A DNA stretch of 64,000 bases from Methylobacterium radiodurans (GCF_003173735.1 NZ_CP029551.1:871001-935000); one strand, 5' to 3'; positions 42,861-52,216 are shown, counted from the stretch's first letter. Translations and numbers: made by a program. Notes: generated by a model from the letters alone, not told the origin.

Positions 42861-45800
42861 TCAACCCGACTGCACCGGCACCCGGGCCCGGCAGGGCTCC
42901 CCCGGTCCGGCGAGTGCGCCGACCTGCGCCACCGCGACCGTGAGCCCCGTCTGGATCGTGCCGAAATCGGCGATCTCGTCGGCGGCCGGGTAGAGCAGCG
43001 ACGGCTCGGTGGTCCCCGTCTCGCGCAGGGTTCGGCCGTCCGCGCCGAGGATCGCGACGCGGTAGGCCTCCGGCTCGTCCAGCGGGATCTCGACGGGCTC
43101 CCAGCTGTCGGCGGCGCGGCGAGCCCGGCGGATCCAGGTGAGGCGGATGCCCGCCGCCTCACGTCGCGCCCGCAGATGCACGGGGCCGAGTGGCCGGAGC
43201 GCGCCGAGCCCCGCGGTGGCCGTCAGCTCCGCGAAGGCCGGGTCGCCGGGGTCACGCGCGGCCGGGCCGATGCGGTAGCGGAAGGACCGGCCCGCCTCGT
43301 CGAGCCGGTCGATCAGCGGCACCACGGCACCGCCGTCGAGGCGCACGATCAGGCTGCCCGCGGGGGCGCCGCGCGCGGCCGCCGCCTCGCTGTTGCCGAG
43401 CCCGCGCAGCATCCGCGTCAACCGCCAAGTCTCGGGACCCGTCAGGGCGGCGCGCGCCGCCGACAGGATCTCGACCGTTCCGTCCGGCGCCACCACCGCG
43501 AAGGTGTTGCCGCCGGCGAGCCACGCGTCCTCGTCGAGGCTCGCCAGCGCGCCCGCGTGGCGCAGGGTCACGTCGAGGCGCGCCGCCCGGTCGATGCGCC
43601 AGAGGGGCCCGGGCGGGAGTGGGGACAGGGTGCGCCCCAGGCAGGCCGGGTGGTCGAGGGTGCGGTGCAGAGCGAGCGGGCCCTCCGCCGCGGCGCCCCG
43701 CCAGACCGCGACCGTGCCGGGCCACGGATCGGCCGCGACGGCGAGCCATTGCAGAGCGGGGGGCTCGCCCCGCTCCACCGGCAGGTCGAGCACCGCGCAG
43801 AAGGGCGGACCCGGAAGCGCCGGGGCCGGAACGCTGCCGCCGAGGCGCACGGGCGCGCGCCGGGTCTGGCCGGGACCGTGCAGCGGCACGGCCCGCGTCT
43901 CGACGCGGCGGCCTGCCGGGCCGTCGTCGATGCGGGTGACGCGCTGGAGCGCCGGCGTGCCCGCCCGCGCGGCCGGAAGGGCCACGAGGTCGCCGGGTTC
44001 CAGGGCGAGGAGCCGGGGGCTCAGCGCGAGGCGGGCGGTGTCGCGGCCCGCGATGGCGCGGTCGAGCACGGATTCGGCCAGCGCCTCCGCGCTCGCGCGC
44101 CGGGTGACGACCGCCGCCTCGATCCGGCTCTCGCGGCGGCGCCCGCCGGCCGGGCGCGCCGCGGCGGCGGTGGCGCGCCGGTAGCCGGCGCTCTCCGAGT
44201 CGGTGAAGCCGAGCTCGACGCTGCGGGGCAGGACGCTCTCCTCGGCCCGGATCTGGGCGAGCGGCGCCTCGGTCTCGGAGGCGCGCACGAGATCGCCCTC
44301 CGCGAGCAGCAAGGCCGTTTCCAGGCGTGGTCCGCGCAGGCGCAGGGTGCCGGCGACCGCCGAGACGTCGAGCCCGTAGAGCTGGGCCAGCGGCTCCAGG
44401 GCGGCGCGGGCCGAGAGCGGCCGGTCGATCACGTAGCCGTCGAGGAAGGCGGCCGCCTCGATCCGGGCCGGCGCCTCCACCCCGAGATCGGCGAGGATCA
44501 CCGCGACCAGCCGGTCGAGGTCGCAGCCCTCGATCCGGCCGGTGATCCAGTGCCCGACCCGCCAGTTGCCGGCGTCGGCCCAGACCGCGTCGGTCTCCGG
44601 GAAGGCCGGGAAGGGCCGCGCGTCCCAGGCCCAGACGAAGATCGCGGCCGGATCGACCATGCGCCCGCCGTAGAGCGGCGAGACCGGGTTGTGCGCCTCC
44701 GCGAAGCCCGGCGCGGCCGGGTCGAAGCGGGTCAGGATCGCCTCCAGCCCGCGCAGCTGGATCAGCTCGTCGCGGGTGGCCCGGGAGCCCGGCGGCGCGG
44801 CGCTCTCGGAGGATTTCGGGTCGGGGAAGACGTTCGGCCCGTTGGTGCCCTTGTCGACTGCCGGCACGCCGATCTCGGTGAGCCAGATCGGCTTGGCCCG
44901 CGGCACCCAGGGGCTCGCGCCGGTCTCGACGCCGCCGACGCGCTCGATATGCGGGTTCGACCACCAGCCGACGAGGTCCTTGGCCCGGTAGAGCCAGGGC
45001 TTGCCGTAGGCGCCGTCCGTGATCGGCGCACGGGCCTGCGCGGCCCGCGCGTCGGCATCGGGATAGTACCAGTCGAAGGCCTCGCCCTGCCCGCAGGACT
45101 CGGTGAGGTAGGCGCGGTCGTAGAGCGTGTCGGCAAGCTCCGCGTCGGCGTGGCCGGGGGCGTCGCGCCAGTCGGTCAGCGGCGGGTAGTAGTCGATCCC
45201 CACCGCCGCGATGTTCGGGTCGGCGAAGAGCGGGTCGAGGGGAAAGCGGATCTCGGCGCCACCCGCGCGGACATGGGCGCCGTACTCGGTCCAGTCGGCG
45301 GCGTAGACGAGGGGCACGGCCGGGCCGAGGATCGCCCGCGTGTCGGCCGCGAGCGCCCGCAGGGCCTCGACCGCCGGGTAGCCGGCGGCGCTCCGGACAC
45401 GGGTCAGGCCGACGAACTCGCTGCCGATCACGAAGCCGGCGAGCGGGGTGCCGGCGGCGGCCCAGCCGGCGGCGAGGCCCGCATAGTGCAGCACCTGCCG
45501 CCTGTAGCCCTCGGGCCCCTCGAAGAAGGCGGCGATCTGGGCCTCGGCCTCCGCGGTACCGTCCGGGCTCCCCGACGCGTCCGGGGCCGGGTGGCAGGTG
45601 ATGCGCCCGCGCCAGGGATAGGGCGGCTGGCCGGCGGCCGCCGCGTCGCGCGGGTCCGGCAAGGTGTTGTCGTGGGGCACGTCCATCATCACGAAGGGGT
45701 AGAGCACCACCGCAAGGCTCCGCCGGGCGAGCTCGGCCACCAGCCGGGTCAGGCCGGCATCCGAGGGCGTGCCGCCGAAGGCCGGCGTGCCGTCCGGGGC

Positions 45801-46775
45801 CCGGCTCATCACGGCGGCGCCCGCGCGGGGGATGCCCGCCACCTGCCAGAGGTCGCCGGTCGTGGCCTTGCCCCCGTCCTCGACCTTCGGCACCACGCAG
45901 CACGCCCCCGCCCGCAGGTCGTCGCCGAACCACGAGACCACGACGGCGACGCGGCGCAGGTTCGGGCAGAGCGCCTGGAGCGCGTCGAGTGAGGCGGTGA
46001 CGTCGGTCGTCGCCTGAAGCTGGTGGCGGTTGGCGGGCCGCGTCCGCCCGAAGCCGAGATCGACCGTGACGAGGGCGGGGTCCAGCGCGAACTCGCTCGC
46101 CCCCGGGATCAGGTCGACCGCGCGCACGAGCGGCGCCAGCCCGTTGACGGGCCGCACCACCTCGAAGGCGAATTGCGGGATGCGGTTGCCGAAATCGGCG
46201 AGCGGCAGACCCTCGAACACGACGTAGGCGAGGCCGCGATAGGCGGGCGCGTTCTCCGGCCCCTCCTTGGCGACGACGAGGGGGTCGGGCGCCTGGTCCG
46301 CCCCGCCCCGGTGGACGCGGAGCGTCAGACCGGTCTGATCGAGCTCGCGCCCGTCCGCCCAGATCCGCCGCACGCAGGCGATCTCGCCCTCGCACAGCCC
46401 GACCGCGAGGTTGGCGAAGTAGGCGTAGGCGGTGCGGACCGTCTTCTGCCCGCCGCCGCCCTTGGCGCCGCTGCCGGCGCGCTCGACCGTGGTGTTGGCG
46501 ACCTCGAGCGGCCGCGTCGCCCAGATCAGGGTACCGCCGATGCGCGCGCGGCCGTAGACGCGCGGCACCGGATCGCCCTCGGTCGAGGTGAGTCCCGCGA
46601 TCTCGGCGAGCCGCGGGCCCTCGACATGGCGCGGGCCTGCGCGCCCGCCCAGCAGCGCCCCGTCGATCGCCCCGCCCGCCGCGGCCCCGAGCACGCGCCC
46701 GGCCACGCCGCCGATCGGACCGCCGAGCGCGGTGCCGACGGCCGCCCCGGCCGTGGACAGGATCAGCGTGGCCAT
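42861..46775 (-). CDS. GTA/phage baseplate multidomain protein (megatron; GTA_TIM barrel)
   Basis: 1304 residues from ATG 46775 (MATLILSTAGAAVGTALGG), the usual start of RcGTA gp15 homologues. Glycine-rich N-terminus (GGVAGRVLGAAAGGAIDGALLGG), Phage-tail_3 segments with EGDPVPRVYGRARIGGTLIW, a GTA TIM-barrel-like domain in the middle (about 400-780: VLYPFVMMDVPHDN, FVIGSEFVGLTRVR, LVYAADWTEYG, IWLTEIGVPAVDKGTN) and further beta domains. It is the host-attachment hub of the tail. The plus-strand chemotaxis gene starts 182 bases upstream, so its upstream neighbour of the tail cluster is split. Confidence 0.92.
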   Translation of the reverse strand: MATLILSTAGAAVGTALGGPIGGVAGRVLGAAAGGAIDGALLGGRAGPRHVEGPRLAEIAGLTSTEGDPVPRVYGRARIGGTLIWATRPLEVANTTVERAGSGAKGGGGQKTVRTAYAYFANLAVGLCEGEIACVRRIWADGRELDQTGLTLRVHRGGADQAPDPLVVAKEGPENAPAYRGLAYVVFEGLPLADFGNRIPQFAFEVVRPVNGLAPLVRAVDLIPGASEFALDPALVTVDLGFGRTRPANRHQLQATTDVTASLDALQALCPNLRRVAVVVSWFGDDLRAGACCVVPKVEDGGKATTGDLWQVAGIPRAGAAVMSRAPDGTPAFGGTPSDAGLTRLVAELARRSLAVVLYPFVMMDVPHDNTLPDPRDAAAAGQPPYPWRGRITCHPAPDASGSPDGTAEAEAQIAAFFEGPEGYRRQVLHYAGLAAGWAAAGTPLAGFVIGSEFVGLTRVRSAAGYPAVEALRALAADTRAILGPAVPLVYAADWTEYGAHVRAGGAEIRFPLDPLFADPNIAAVGIDYYPPLTDWRDAPGHADAELADTLYDRAYLTESCGQGEAFDWYYPDADARAAQARAPITDGAYGKPWLYRAKDLVGWWSNPHIERVGGVETGASPWVPRAKPIWLTEIGVPAVDKGTNGPNVFPDPKSSESAAPPGSRATRDELIQLRGLEAILTRFDPAAPGFAEAHNPVSPLYGGRMVDPAAIFVWAWDARPFPAFPETDAVWADAGNWRVGHWITGRIEGCDLDRLVAVILADLGVEAPARIEAAAFLDGYVIDRPLSARAALEPLAQLYGLDVSAVAGTLRLRGPRLETALLLAEGDLVRASETEAPLAQIRAEESVLPRSVELGFTDSESAGYRRATAAAARPAGGRRRESRIEAAVVTRRASAEALAESVLDRAIAGRDTARLALSPRLLALEPGDLVALPAARAGTPALQRVTRIDDGPAGRRVETRAVPLHGPGQTRRAPVRLGGSVPAPALPGPPFCAVLDLPVERGEPPALQWLAVAADPWPGTVAVWRGAAAEGPLALHRTLDHPACLGRTLSPLPPGPLWRIDRAARLDVTLRHAGALASLDEDAWLAGGNTFAVVAPDGTVEILSAARAALTGPETWRLTRMLRGLGNSEAAAARGAPAGSLIVRLDGGAVVPLIDRLDEAGRSFRYRIGPAARDPGDPAFAELTATAGLGALRPLGPVHLRARREAAGIRLTWIRRARRAADSWEPVEIPLDEPEAYRVAILGADGRTLRETGTTEPSLLYPAADEIADFGTIQTGLTVAVAQVGALAGPGEPCRARVPVQSG

Positions 46776-46957
46776 GGCGGCGCTCCGGCAAAGGAAGAGA
46801 GGGGATCCGGCCGTAGCCGAAAGCGCCCGCGCGACGGGCTGGCACAATGCAAAATTTGCAGATCTGAAGATTGACCCGAGCAACTCAAACTAAAGCTGTC
46901 GTTAACGCGGAACGCGGTAGCTCCTCGGATATCTCGGCATATCAACGGCTATCTTCG

Positions 46958-48649
46958 ATGAACCTGCTTTCCCGCGTGAAGATATTGCACAAGATCGCGG
47001 CAGTCATTGCCTTGATCGGCATCATCGTCGGCGCCTGCATCTGGCAGGCGACCGCGCGCATGGGCGCGATCGGCGAGAGCTACGACCGCTTCATCGCGCA
47101 CGACGCGCGGGCGTCGGCGAATGCGCGGCGCATCAACCGACACATCTACGAGATGTACTACGCCGTCTTTCGCACCATCGCGGAGACCGACCCTGATCAG
47201 ATCCGGCGGGCATCGGAGCAGTTCGAGTCGGCCGTGCCGGGCCTGCGCCAGCTCTTCACCGAGATCGAGGCCGACATGCCGTCTTTTGCCGGGCGGATCG
47301 AGGCGGTCCGCGCCAGGGCCGAGAGCTTCATGTCCAGCGTCTCGGAGGCGCGCTCGCTCGGCGAGGCGAACCTCAACGCCGAGGCGGTGGCGCTCGTGCA
47401 CCGGGACGTCGACCCGACCTTCGCGGCGCTGACGCAGATGGCCTCGAAGCTCGGTGCCGACATCGCGGCCAGCATGGAGGCGGGCGCACGGGACCTCGCC
47501 CGCGCGAGCGAGGCCACGCACCACGGCCTCTGGCTCTTCAGCGGGCTCGGGCTCCTCGCCGGTCTCGCGGCTGCGGCGCTGGTCGCCATCCTCGGCATCA
47601 GCCGGCCGCTCGCCCGCCTCGTCTCCGTCCTGGAGCGGATGGCGCGGGGCGAGACCGAGGCGGAGATCGCCGCGGCGCGGCGCGGGGACGAGATCGGCGC
47701 GGTCGGTCGCGCGGTCGAGGGGATCAAGGCGATGGTGGCGCAGAGGGCCGCCGAGCAGGCGGAGGTCCGCCGCATCGCGGATGCCGCCGCCGCCGAGGAG
47801 CGTCGCCGCACGATGACGGAACTGGCCGACGGCTTCGAGCGGGCGGTCGGCGGCATCGTCGGCAGCGTCTCGTCCTCGGCCACCGAGCTACAGGCCACCG
47901 CCGAGACCATGACCGCGACGGCGGCCGAGACGGCCGGGCTGTCCGCCACCACCGCCACCGCCGCCGAGGAAGCCTCGACCAACGTCAACACCGTGGCGGC
48001 GGCGGCCGAGGAACTCGGCGCCTCGGTCGGCGAGATCGGCCGGCAGGTCGACGGCTCCGCCGATCTCGCCCGTCGGGCGGTCGGCGAGGCCGACCAGGCG
48101 GCGGCCCTGGTGCAGACCCTCAACGGCTCGGTGGCGCGGATCGGCGACGTGGTGGCGCTGATCTCCTCGATCGCGGGCCAGACGAACCTGCTGGCCTTGA
48201 ACGCGACGATCGAGGCGGCGCGCGCCGGCGAGGCGGGGCGCGGCTTCGCGGTGGTCGCGGCCGAGGTGAAGGAACTCGCCAACCAGACCGCCAAGGCGAC
48301 CGAGGAGATCACCCAGCAGATCGGCCGCATCCAGGGCGCGACCGGCGAGGCGGTCGGCGCGATCGGCGCCATCATGGGCCGGATCCGCGAGATCTCCGGC
48401 GTGGCGACCTCGATCGCGGCAGCGGTGGAGGAGCAGGGCGCGGCGACGCAGGAGATCGTGCGCAACGTCTCGCAGGCGTCGGCCGGCACGGGCGCGGTGA
48501 CCCGGAACATCGCGGGCGTGGCGGGCGCCGCAGAGGAGACGGGAGCTGCGGCCGAGCAGGTGCTCGCCTCCGCCTCCGAGCTGTCGCGCCAGTCCGAGCA
48601 GCTCTCGGCCGAGATGAAGCGCTTCCTCGCGACCGTCAGGGCGGCGTGA
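46958..48649 (+). CDS. methyl-accepting chemotaxis protein
   Basis: 563 residues from ATG 46958. A membrane helix ([21 protein letters not shown]) and a second ([22 protein letters not shown]) bracket a periplasmic four-helix-type sensor (MCP/TarH-like). A HAMP domain follows ([17 protein letters not shown]) and a signalling domain with [32 protein letters not shown]. It modulates CheA and motility, or another chemosensory pathway. It is on the plus strand inside the minus-strand GTA tail cluster, and its stop overlaps the stop of the NlpC/P60 gene by 14 bases. Confidence 0.93.
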   Translation: MNLLSRVKILHKIAAVIALIGIIVGACIWQATARMGAIGESYDRFIAHDARASANARRINRHIYEMYYAVFRTIAETDPDQIRRASEQFESAVPGLRQLFTEIEADMPSFAGRIEAVRARAESFMSSVSEARSLGEANLNAEAVALVHRDVDPTFAALTQMASKLGADIAASMEAGARDLARASEATHHGLWLFSGLGLLAGLAAAALVAILGISRPLARLVSVLERMARGETEAEIAAARRGDEIGAVGRAVEGIKAMVAQRAAEQAEVRRIADAAAAEERRRTMTELADGFERAVGGIVGSVSSSATELQATAETMTATAAETAGLSATTATAAEEASTNVNTVAAAAEELGASVGEIGRQVDGSADLARRAVGEADQAAALVQTLNGSVARIGDVVALISSIAGQTNLLALNATIEAARAGEAGRGFAVVAAEVKELANQTAKATEEITQQIGRIQGATGEAVGAIGAIMGRIREISGVATSIAAAVEEQGAATQEIVRNVSQASAGTGAVTRNIAGVAGAAEETGAAAEQVLASASELSRQSEQLSAEMKRFLATVRAA

Positions 48650-49109
48650 GATCCTCGGTGCCGGGATAGCGGAACACGCCCGCGAGGTGGCGCCGCCACC
48701 AGGGCGTGAGCGCGACCTCGGCGACGCTGGCGCGGTCGTGGGCGTGGATCATCGTGGCCGCCCCGGTCGCGATGGCGCAGTGCCGGGTGGGCAGGTGGGC
48801 GCGGAAACGGAAGAGCAGCACGTCGCCGGGCGCCGCCGCGTATCCGGCGAGCGGCCCGGGCACGGGGACGAGGTGGCGCGAGGCCGCCTCCAGCAGCGGC
48901 TCGCTGCCGAACGGCGCCGATTCGGCCCAGGTACCCGCATAGGGCGGGGGCGCCTCCGGCTCCGGCCCGATGAGGCCGCGCCAGACGCCCCGCACCAGCC
49001 CGAGGCAGTCGCAGCCCACGCCCCGCAGGGCGGCCTGGTGCCGGTAGGGCGTGCCGAGCCAGAGCCGCGCCTCGGCGGCGACGCGGTCGCCCGGGATCGT
49101 CGCGCTCAT
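48636..49109 (-). CDS. GTA NlpC/P60 cell-wall peptidase (gp14-like)
   Basis: 157 residues. [29 protein letters not shown] holds the catalytic Cys (C35 in GCDCLG), followed by PGDVLLFRF and [13 protein letters not shown] His region. This matches the RcGTA-family peptidoglycan peptidase needed for tail insertion. The start ATG 49109 overlaps the DUF2163 stop by 4 bases; the stop region overlaps the MCP. Confidence 0.9.
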   Translation of the reverse strand: MSATIPGDRVAAEARLWLGTPYRHQAALRGVGCDCLGLVRGVWRGLIGPEPEAPPPYAGTWAESAPFGSEPLLEAASRHLVPVPGPLAGYAAAPGDVLLFRFRAHLPTRHCAIATGAATMIHAHDRASVAEVALTPWWRRHLAGVFRYPGTEDLTPP

Positions 49110-49975
49110 CGGAACAGGCTCCCGCCGTCGAGGGCCGCCTGGGCCGTGCCGGCGACCACGAAGTCGTTGCCCGGCATGTGGGGGAAGCCCTGGAAATTGA
49201 CCGCGTTGGCGAAGCGGTCGCGGCAGGTGGCGAGGCTCTTGTCGCAGCCGGCGGTGAGCCGGAAGGCGTCCCCGGGAGCGACCGGGCGGGCCGGCACCTC
49301 CCAGAGTTCCAGGCGGGCGCCCTCCTGGAGGCGCACATCCGCCGCGGCGCCCGCGTTGGCGCCTCCGATCCAGGCGAGGCGCCCGCCCGTGAACAGTCCG
49401 TCCGGAAACGCGCCCGCGAGCGCCACCGCGAGGGTGCCGGGCTCGGGCAGGGCCGCCACCGTGCCGGTCGTGCGGAACGGAGCAGGGTCGACCCGGCAGC
49501 GCGCGTCGCCCAGCTCCGCGCCGCAGGTCGCCCGGAAGCTGCGGCCGCGCTCGGCGTCGAGGCGGTCGGCGAGGCCCCGCAGCTCGGCCACGAAGGCGTC
49601 GCCCGTGCGCCGGATCTCGCCCAGCGTCCCGACGTCGATGAGGAGGCGGGTCGCGGGCGCGCGCCAGTCGACGAGCCAGGTCTCGACGGTGGCGCCGTCG
49701 TAGAGGCCGCCCGCGATGTCCGCCTCGGTGAGGCCGAGCGCGGTGAGCGCGCCCGCCACATCGCCGCCCGAGACCGCGAAGCCCAATTCCGCGCTGGCCT
49801 CGGCGGCTTCCAGCCCGGTGTGGGCGGCGCAGGTCAGGCCGTCGAGGACGAGGTCGCGGTCGTGGTCGGTGAAGCCGAGGCGCACGCCGTCGCGGCGGGC
49901 GAGCGTCCAGCAGCGGCAGAGGGTGGTGACGCCCTCCGCGAGGTGGGCCGCGAAGGCAGGGGGCAGGTCGCGCAT
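49106..49975 (-). CDS. DUF2163 tail protein (GTA gp13-like)
   Basis: 289 residues: PPAFAAHLAEGVTTLCRCWTLARRDGVRLGFTDHDRDLVLDGLTC and RGRSFRATCGAELGDARCRVD, which contains the paired Cys of DUF2163, and DAFRLTAGCDKSLATCRDRFANAVNFQGFPHMPGND at the C-terminus. The Cys residues are a known metal (Fe-S) site in some relatives. It is a hub/baseplate component. It starts 10 bases after the DUF2460 gene and overlaps NlpC/P60. Confidence 0.92.
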   Translation of the reverse strand: MRDLPPAFAAHLAEGVTTLCRCWTLARRDGVRLGFTDHDRDLVLDGLTCAAHTGLEAAEASAELGFAVSGGDVAGALTALGLTEADIAGGLYDGATVETWLVDWRAPATRLLIDVGTLGEIRRTGDAFVAELRGLADRLDAERGRSFRATCGAELGDARCRVDPAPFRTTGTVAALPEPGTLAVALAGAFPDGLFTGGRLAWIGGANAGAAADVRLQEGARLELWEVPARPVAPGDAFRLTAGCDKSLATCRDRFANAVNFQGFPHMPGNDFVVAGTAQAALDGGSLFR

Positions 49976-49985
49976 GGGTGCCTCC

Positions 49986-50621
49986 TCAGGGGACGATCTC
50001 GACGAGCGGCACGCGCGGGATCTCGCCGGCCGTGAAGGCTTCGAGGTTGACCGTGAGGTCGTCGGTGTCGAAGCGGACCGGCACGTCGAAGGCGAAGCCG
50101 GCCGTCACCGCGGCACCCGGTCCCGGGGCCGTGGCCAGGGTGACGAGCCCGGTGGTGACGTCGCAGGTGAAGCTCCCCGCGGCGAGCTCGCGGCCCGCCA
50201 CCGCCACCCGCACGCTGCCCGCGACCGGCTTGGCGACGGCCCGGCGATAGGCGGACCCGCCGGTGCCGTAGGTCTTGGCGAGGGGGAAGGACGTGCGGAC
50301 CCCGTCGCCGAGGCCGAGCGGCTGATCGGTCGCCCCGGGCTCTCGGCTCGGTGGCCCCGAGCGGCAATCGATCCGGTCGCGGTAGCGGAAGCCGTGGAGC
50401 CGGCCGCGGCGCTCCTCGAAGAAGGCCAGCACCGCGTGCAGCGCGTCGAGGCTGCGGACGCCGAAGCCGGCATCGTAGCGGCGGCGCGAATCGGCCCAGC
50501 GGCTGTTGCGGTGCTCGCGCCCGGAGGCCAGCGTGACGATCTCGGTGAGCCGCACCGGGCCGCCGCTGCCGCGCAGGGAGACGTCGAGGGGGAACAGCAC
50601 CTCGTGGAAATCGGCGGGCAT
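49986..50621 (-). CDS. DUF2460 tail protein (GTA gp12-like)
   Basis: 211 residues: DFHEVLFPLDVSLRGSGGPVRLTEIVTLASGREHRNSRWADSRRRYDAG and FFEERRGRLHGFRYRDRID, the DUF2460 signature, with GLVTLATAPGPGAAVTAGFAFDVPVRFDTDDL at the end. It is the distal tail protein in RcGTA-type tails. It starts 23 bases after the tape-measure stop and is followed by DUF2163. Confidence 0.92.
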   Translation of the reverse strand: MPADFHEVLFPLDVSLRGSGGPVRLTEIVTLASGREHRNSRWADSRRRYDAGFGVRSLDALHAVLAFFEERRGRLHGFRYRDRIDCRSGPPSREPGATDQPLGLGDGVRTSFPLAKTYGTGGSAYRRAVAKPVAGSVRVAVAGRELAAGSFTCDVTTGLVTLATAPGPGAAVTAGFAFDVPVRFDTDDLTVNLEAFTAGEIPRVPLVEIVP

Positions 50622-50644
50622 CGGGGCCTCCCCAATAAAATCCC

Positions 50645-51211
50645 TCAGAGCGCGCGCTGGCCGCGGGCGACCGCGCGGGCGAGCTGGGCGGCGACCTGCG
50701 CCTCGGAACGGCGGAAGGCGCCCGGGTCGGGCGTCGCGATGGTGACGTTGACCGAGACCGGCCGGGCGGGCGCCCCGCCCGCGACGCCGAGGCGACCGTC
50801 CGGCCCGCGGCGCAGCGGCAGGATCGCCTCGGGGCCGGCCTCGCCCATCAGGCCGGTGCCGCCGCGCATCGGGAAGTAGGTGGGCGCGGCCACGATCCCG
50901 CCCTCGGCGAAGGGGCGCACGCGGCCCCCCTGCACCACGCCACCCCGGGCGAAGGCCGTGGCGGAGGTGCTCAGGAGCTGGCCGACGAGGCTCGTCACCC
51001 CGCTCTGGACCGGCTTCAGCGCCGCCTTTACGGCGGCGCCCGCAAGCTTGCCGCCGAGCGAGCCCAGCAGGCTGTCAAGTTGGCGGCCGGAGCCGAGGCT
51101 GCCACTGAGTGCCGTCGAGAGGCTGCGCCCGAAGCTCTTGGCCAGCCCGTCGAGCTTTTCCAGCTGCCGGATCCGGATCGTGTTCGCGCGGTCAGTGTCG
51201 TTCTCGGCCAT
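50645..51211 (-). CDS. short tail tape-measure protein (GTA gp11-like)
   Basis: 188 residues. N-terminal helical region (IRQLEKLDGLAKSFGRSLSTALSGSLGSG), a central hydrophobic/glycine region (LGGKLAGAAVKAALKPVQSGVTSLVG) and FARGGVVQGGRVRPFAEGGIVAAPTYFPMRGGTGLMGEAGPEAILPL, the C-terminal signature of phage tail tape-measure proteins. Much shorter than in long-tailed phages, as in RcGTA. It starts 12 bases after the chaperone frame ends. Confidence 0.9.
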   Translation of the reverse strand: MAENDTDRANTIRIRQLEKLDGLAKSFGRSLSTALSGSLGSGRQLDSLLGSLGGKLAGAAVKAALKPVQSGVTSLVGQLLSTSATAFARGGVVQGGRVRPFAEGGIVAAPTYFPMRGGTGLMGEAGPEAILPLRRGPDGRLGVAGGAPARPVSVNVTIATPDPGAFRRSEAQVAAQLARAVARGQRAL

Positions 51212-51223
51212 GTGGCGGCTCCC

Positions 51224-51454
51224 TCAATCGGTGCGCGTGTCGGGATGTGCGGCGATCAGCCGGTCGAGGGCGTCCCGGTCGAGGGCCGCCGGGCGACGCG
51301 GCAGGGCGGCGGACAGTTCGCGGGGCGTGGCTGCCCAGAAGTCGCGCGGGCGCCAGCCGAGGCGTCCGAGCCCCAGCGCCAGCGCCGCGTCCCACGGGAA
51401 GGCGGGCCAAGGGGCGGACCCCGGGCCCGGCGCGCTCCCGCCCGTGGGTCTCAG
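51224..51454 (-). CDS. GTA tail assembly chaperone 2 (gp10.1-like), no canonical start
   Basis: 76 codons ending at 51224. The core FPWDAALALGLGRLGWRPRDF and TPRELSAALPRRPAALDRDAL are the conserved TIGR02216-type GTA/phage protein. The frame contains no ATG, GTG or TTG between its in-frame TGA at 51469 and the core; the first possible codon is CTG 51454, just at the stop of the preceding tail chaperone. The reading frame is -1 relative to that gene, whose last sense codon is CCC in a CCCC run before TGA, so the protein may be made by -1 slippage as a fusion, like gpG-gpGT of lambda-like phages, or from a CTG start. Confidence 0.72.
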   Translation of the reverse strand: MRPTGGSAPGPGSAPWPAFPWDAALALGLGRLGWRPRDFWAATPRELSAALPRRPAALDRDALDRLIAAHPDTRTD

Positions 51455-51795
51455 GGGCGGGGCGGCTCATCCGGTGTCTCCTCCGGCGGCTCCCCGAACG
51501 CGGCGACCAGCGCCTCGCCGACGGCCGCCGTCACGGCGTCCAGCCGCCCGGCGAGCGGCAGGCGGGCGACCGCCCGGTCGTCGAGGTCGTGCCCGCCCCC
51601 GCGCAAAGCCGCGCCGAGCAGCGCGATTAGGTCGCGGGCGGCCAGACGCCCGCCGGAGAAGCGCTCGGCGAGGCCCGCGAGGTCGCCGGCCTGCAGGGCG
51701 TCCTCCAGCTCGGCCAGCGCCCCGAGCGTCAGGCATAGGGTGAACCGCTCACCCCCGAGATCGAGCGGCACCTCGCCGCGGCGGCGGTTGGCCAT
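51451..51795 (-). CDS. GTA tail assembly chaperone (gp10-like, Phage_TAC_11)
   Basis: 114 residues: RRGEVPLDLGGERFTLCLTLGALAELEDAL and GLAERFSGGRLAARDLIALLGAALRGGG, the GTA_gp10/Phage_TAC_11 family, which is the first part of tail-tape-measure chaperones. The stop TGA is embedded in CGC CCC TGA (51451-51459), a C4 run that permits -1 tRNA re-pairing into the next frame. It starts 4 bases after the major tail gene stop. Confidence 0.88.
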   Translation of the reverse strand: MANRRRGEVPLDLGGERFTLCLTLGALAELEDALQAGDLAGLAERFSGGRLAARDLIALLGAALRGGGHDLDDRAVARLPLAGRLDAVTAAVGEALVAAFGEPPEETPDEPPRP

Positions 51796-51799
51796 TGGG

Positions 51800-52216
51800 T
51801 CAGGCCGCCGCGAAGGCGAGGAGACCTGCCGAATCCAGGCTCATGTCGAAGGTGACCTCGCCCGCGTGGTCGCCGCGGTATTCGAGCGCCGTGATCTGGA
51901 ACGGACCCTCGATCGTGCCGAAGCCTGGCACCACCACCTGGAAGGTCTCGATCAGCCCGTCGAAGAAGATCTGGCGCAGCCGAAGGTCGGAGGCCTGATC
52001 GCGGAAGACGCCCGCGCCAGACACCGCGGCGCGTCGCACGCCCGCGCCGGCCAGCAACTCGCGCCAGTGCCCGGCTGAGTCGGCGTTGGTGACGTCCACC
52101 GTCTCGGCGTTGAAGGCGATCTGGCGGGCGCGCAGGCCCGCCACTGTAAGGGAGAACGAAGTTGGTCCGCAGAACCGACCGATTCCAGCGGTTTTGAGCC
52201 TGAAGTTGGTCCGCAA
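51800..52216 (-). CDS. GTA major tail protein (gp9-like), N-terminus replaced
   Basis: 138 residues if read from TTG 52216, but only from about residue 24 (TVAGLRARQIAFNAETVDVTNADSAGHW) is it the GTA/TP901-1-type major tail protein; that part continues RELLAGAGVRRAAVSGAGVFRD and ends FDMSLDSAGLLAFAAA. The first part (LRTNFRLKTAGIGRFCGPTSFSL) is encoded by the 14-base direct repeats of the foreign region and looks like the edge of an insertion. The gene therefore lacks its normal start and likely its normal promoter. Either a chimeric protein is made or the gene is dead. Confidence 0.75.
   Translation of the reverse strand: MRTNFRLKTAGIGRFCGPTSFSLTVAGLRARQIAFNAETVDVTNADSAGHWRELLAGAGVRRAAVSGAGVFRDQASDLRLRQIFFDGLIETFQVVVPGFGTIEGPFQITALEYRGDHAGEVTFDMSLDSAGLLAFAAA
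52158..52215. repeat. two 14-base direct repeats at the island edge
   Basis: GAAGTTGGTCCGCA occurs at 52158-52171 and 52202-52215, start to start 44 bases. This is exactly where the GTA major tail gene meets foreign DNA, so these may be insertion-sequence ends or an integration-related repeat. Confidence 0.5.

Noticed and set aside
42861..46883. Very long overlapping frames of both strands across the megatron gene
   Set aside because: Arg/Gly/Pro-rich without motifs; the minus-strand megatron frame carries the recognisable domains.
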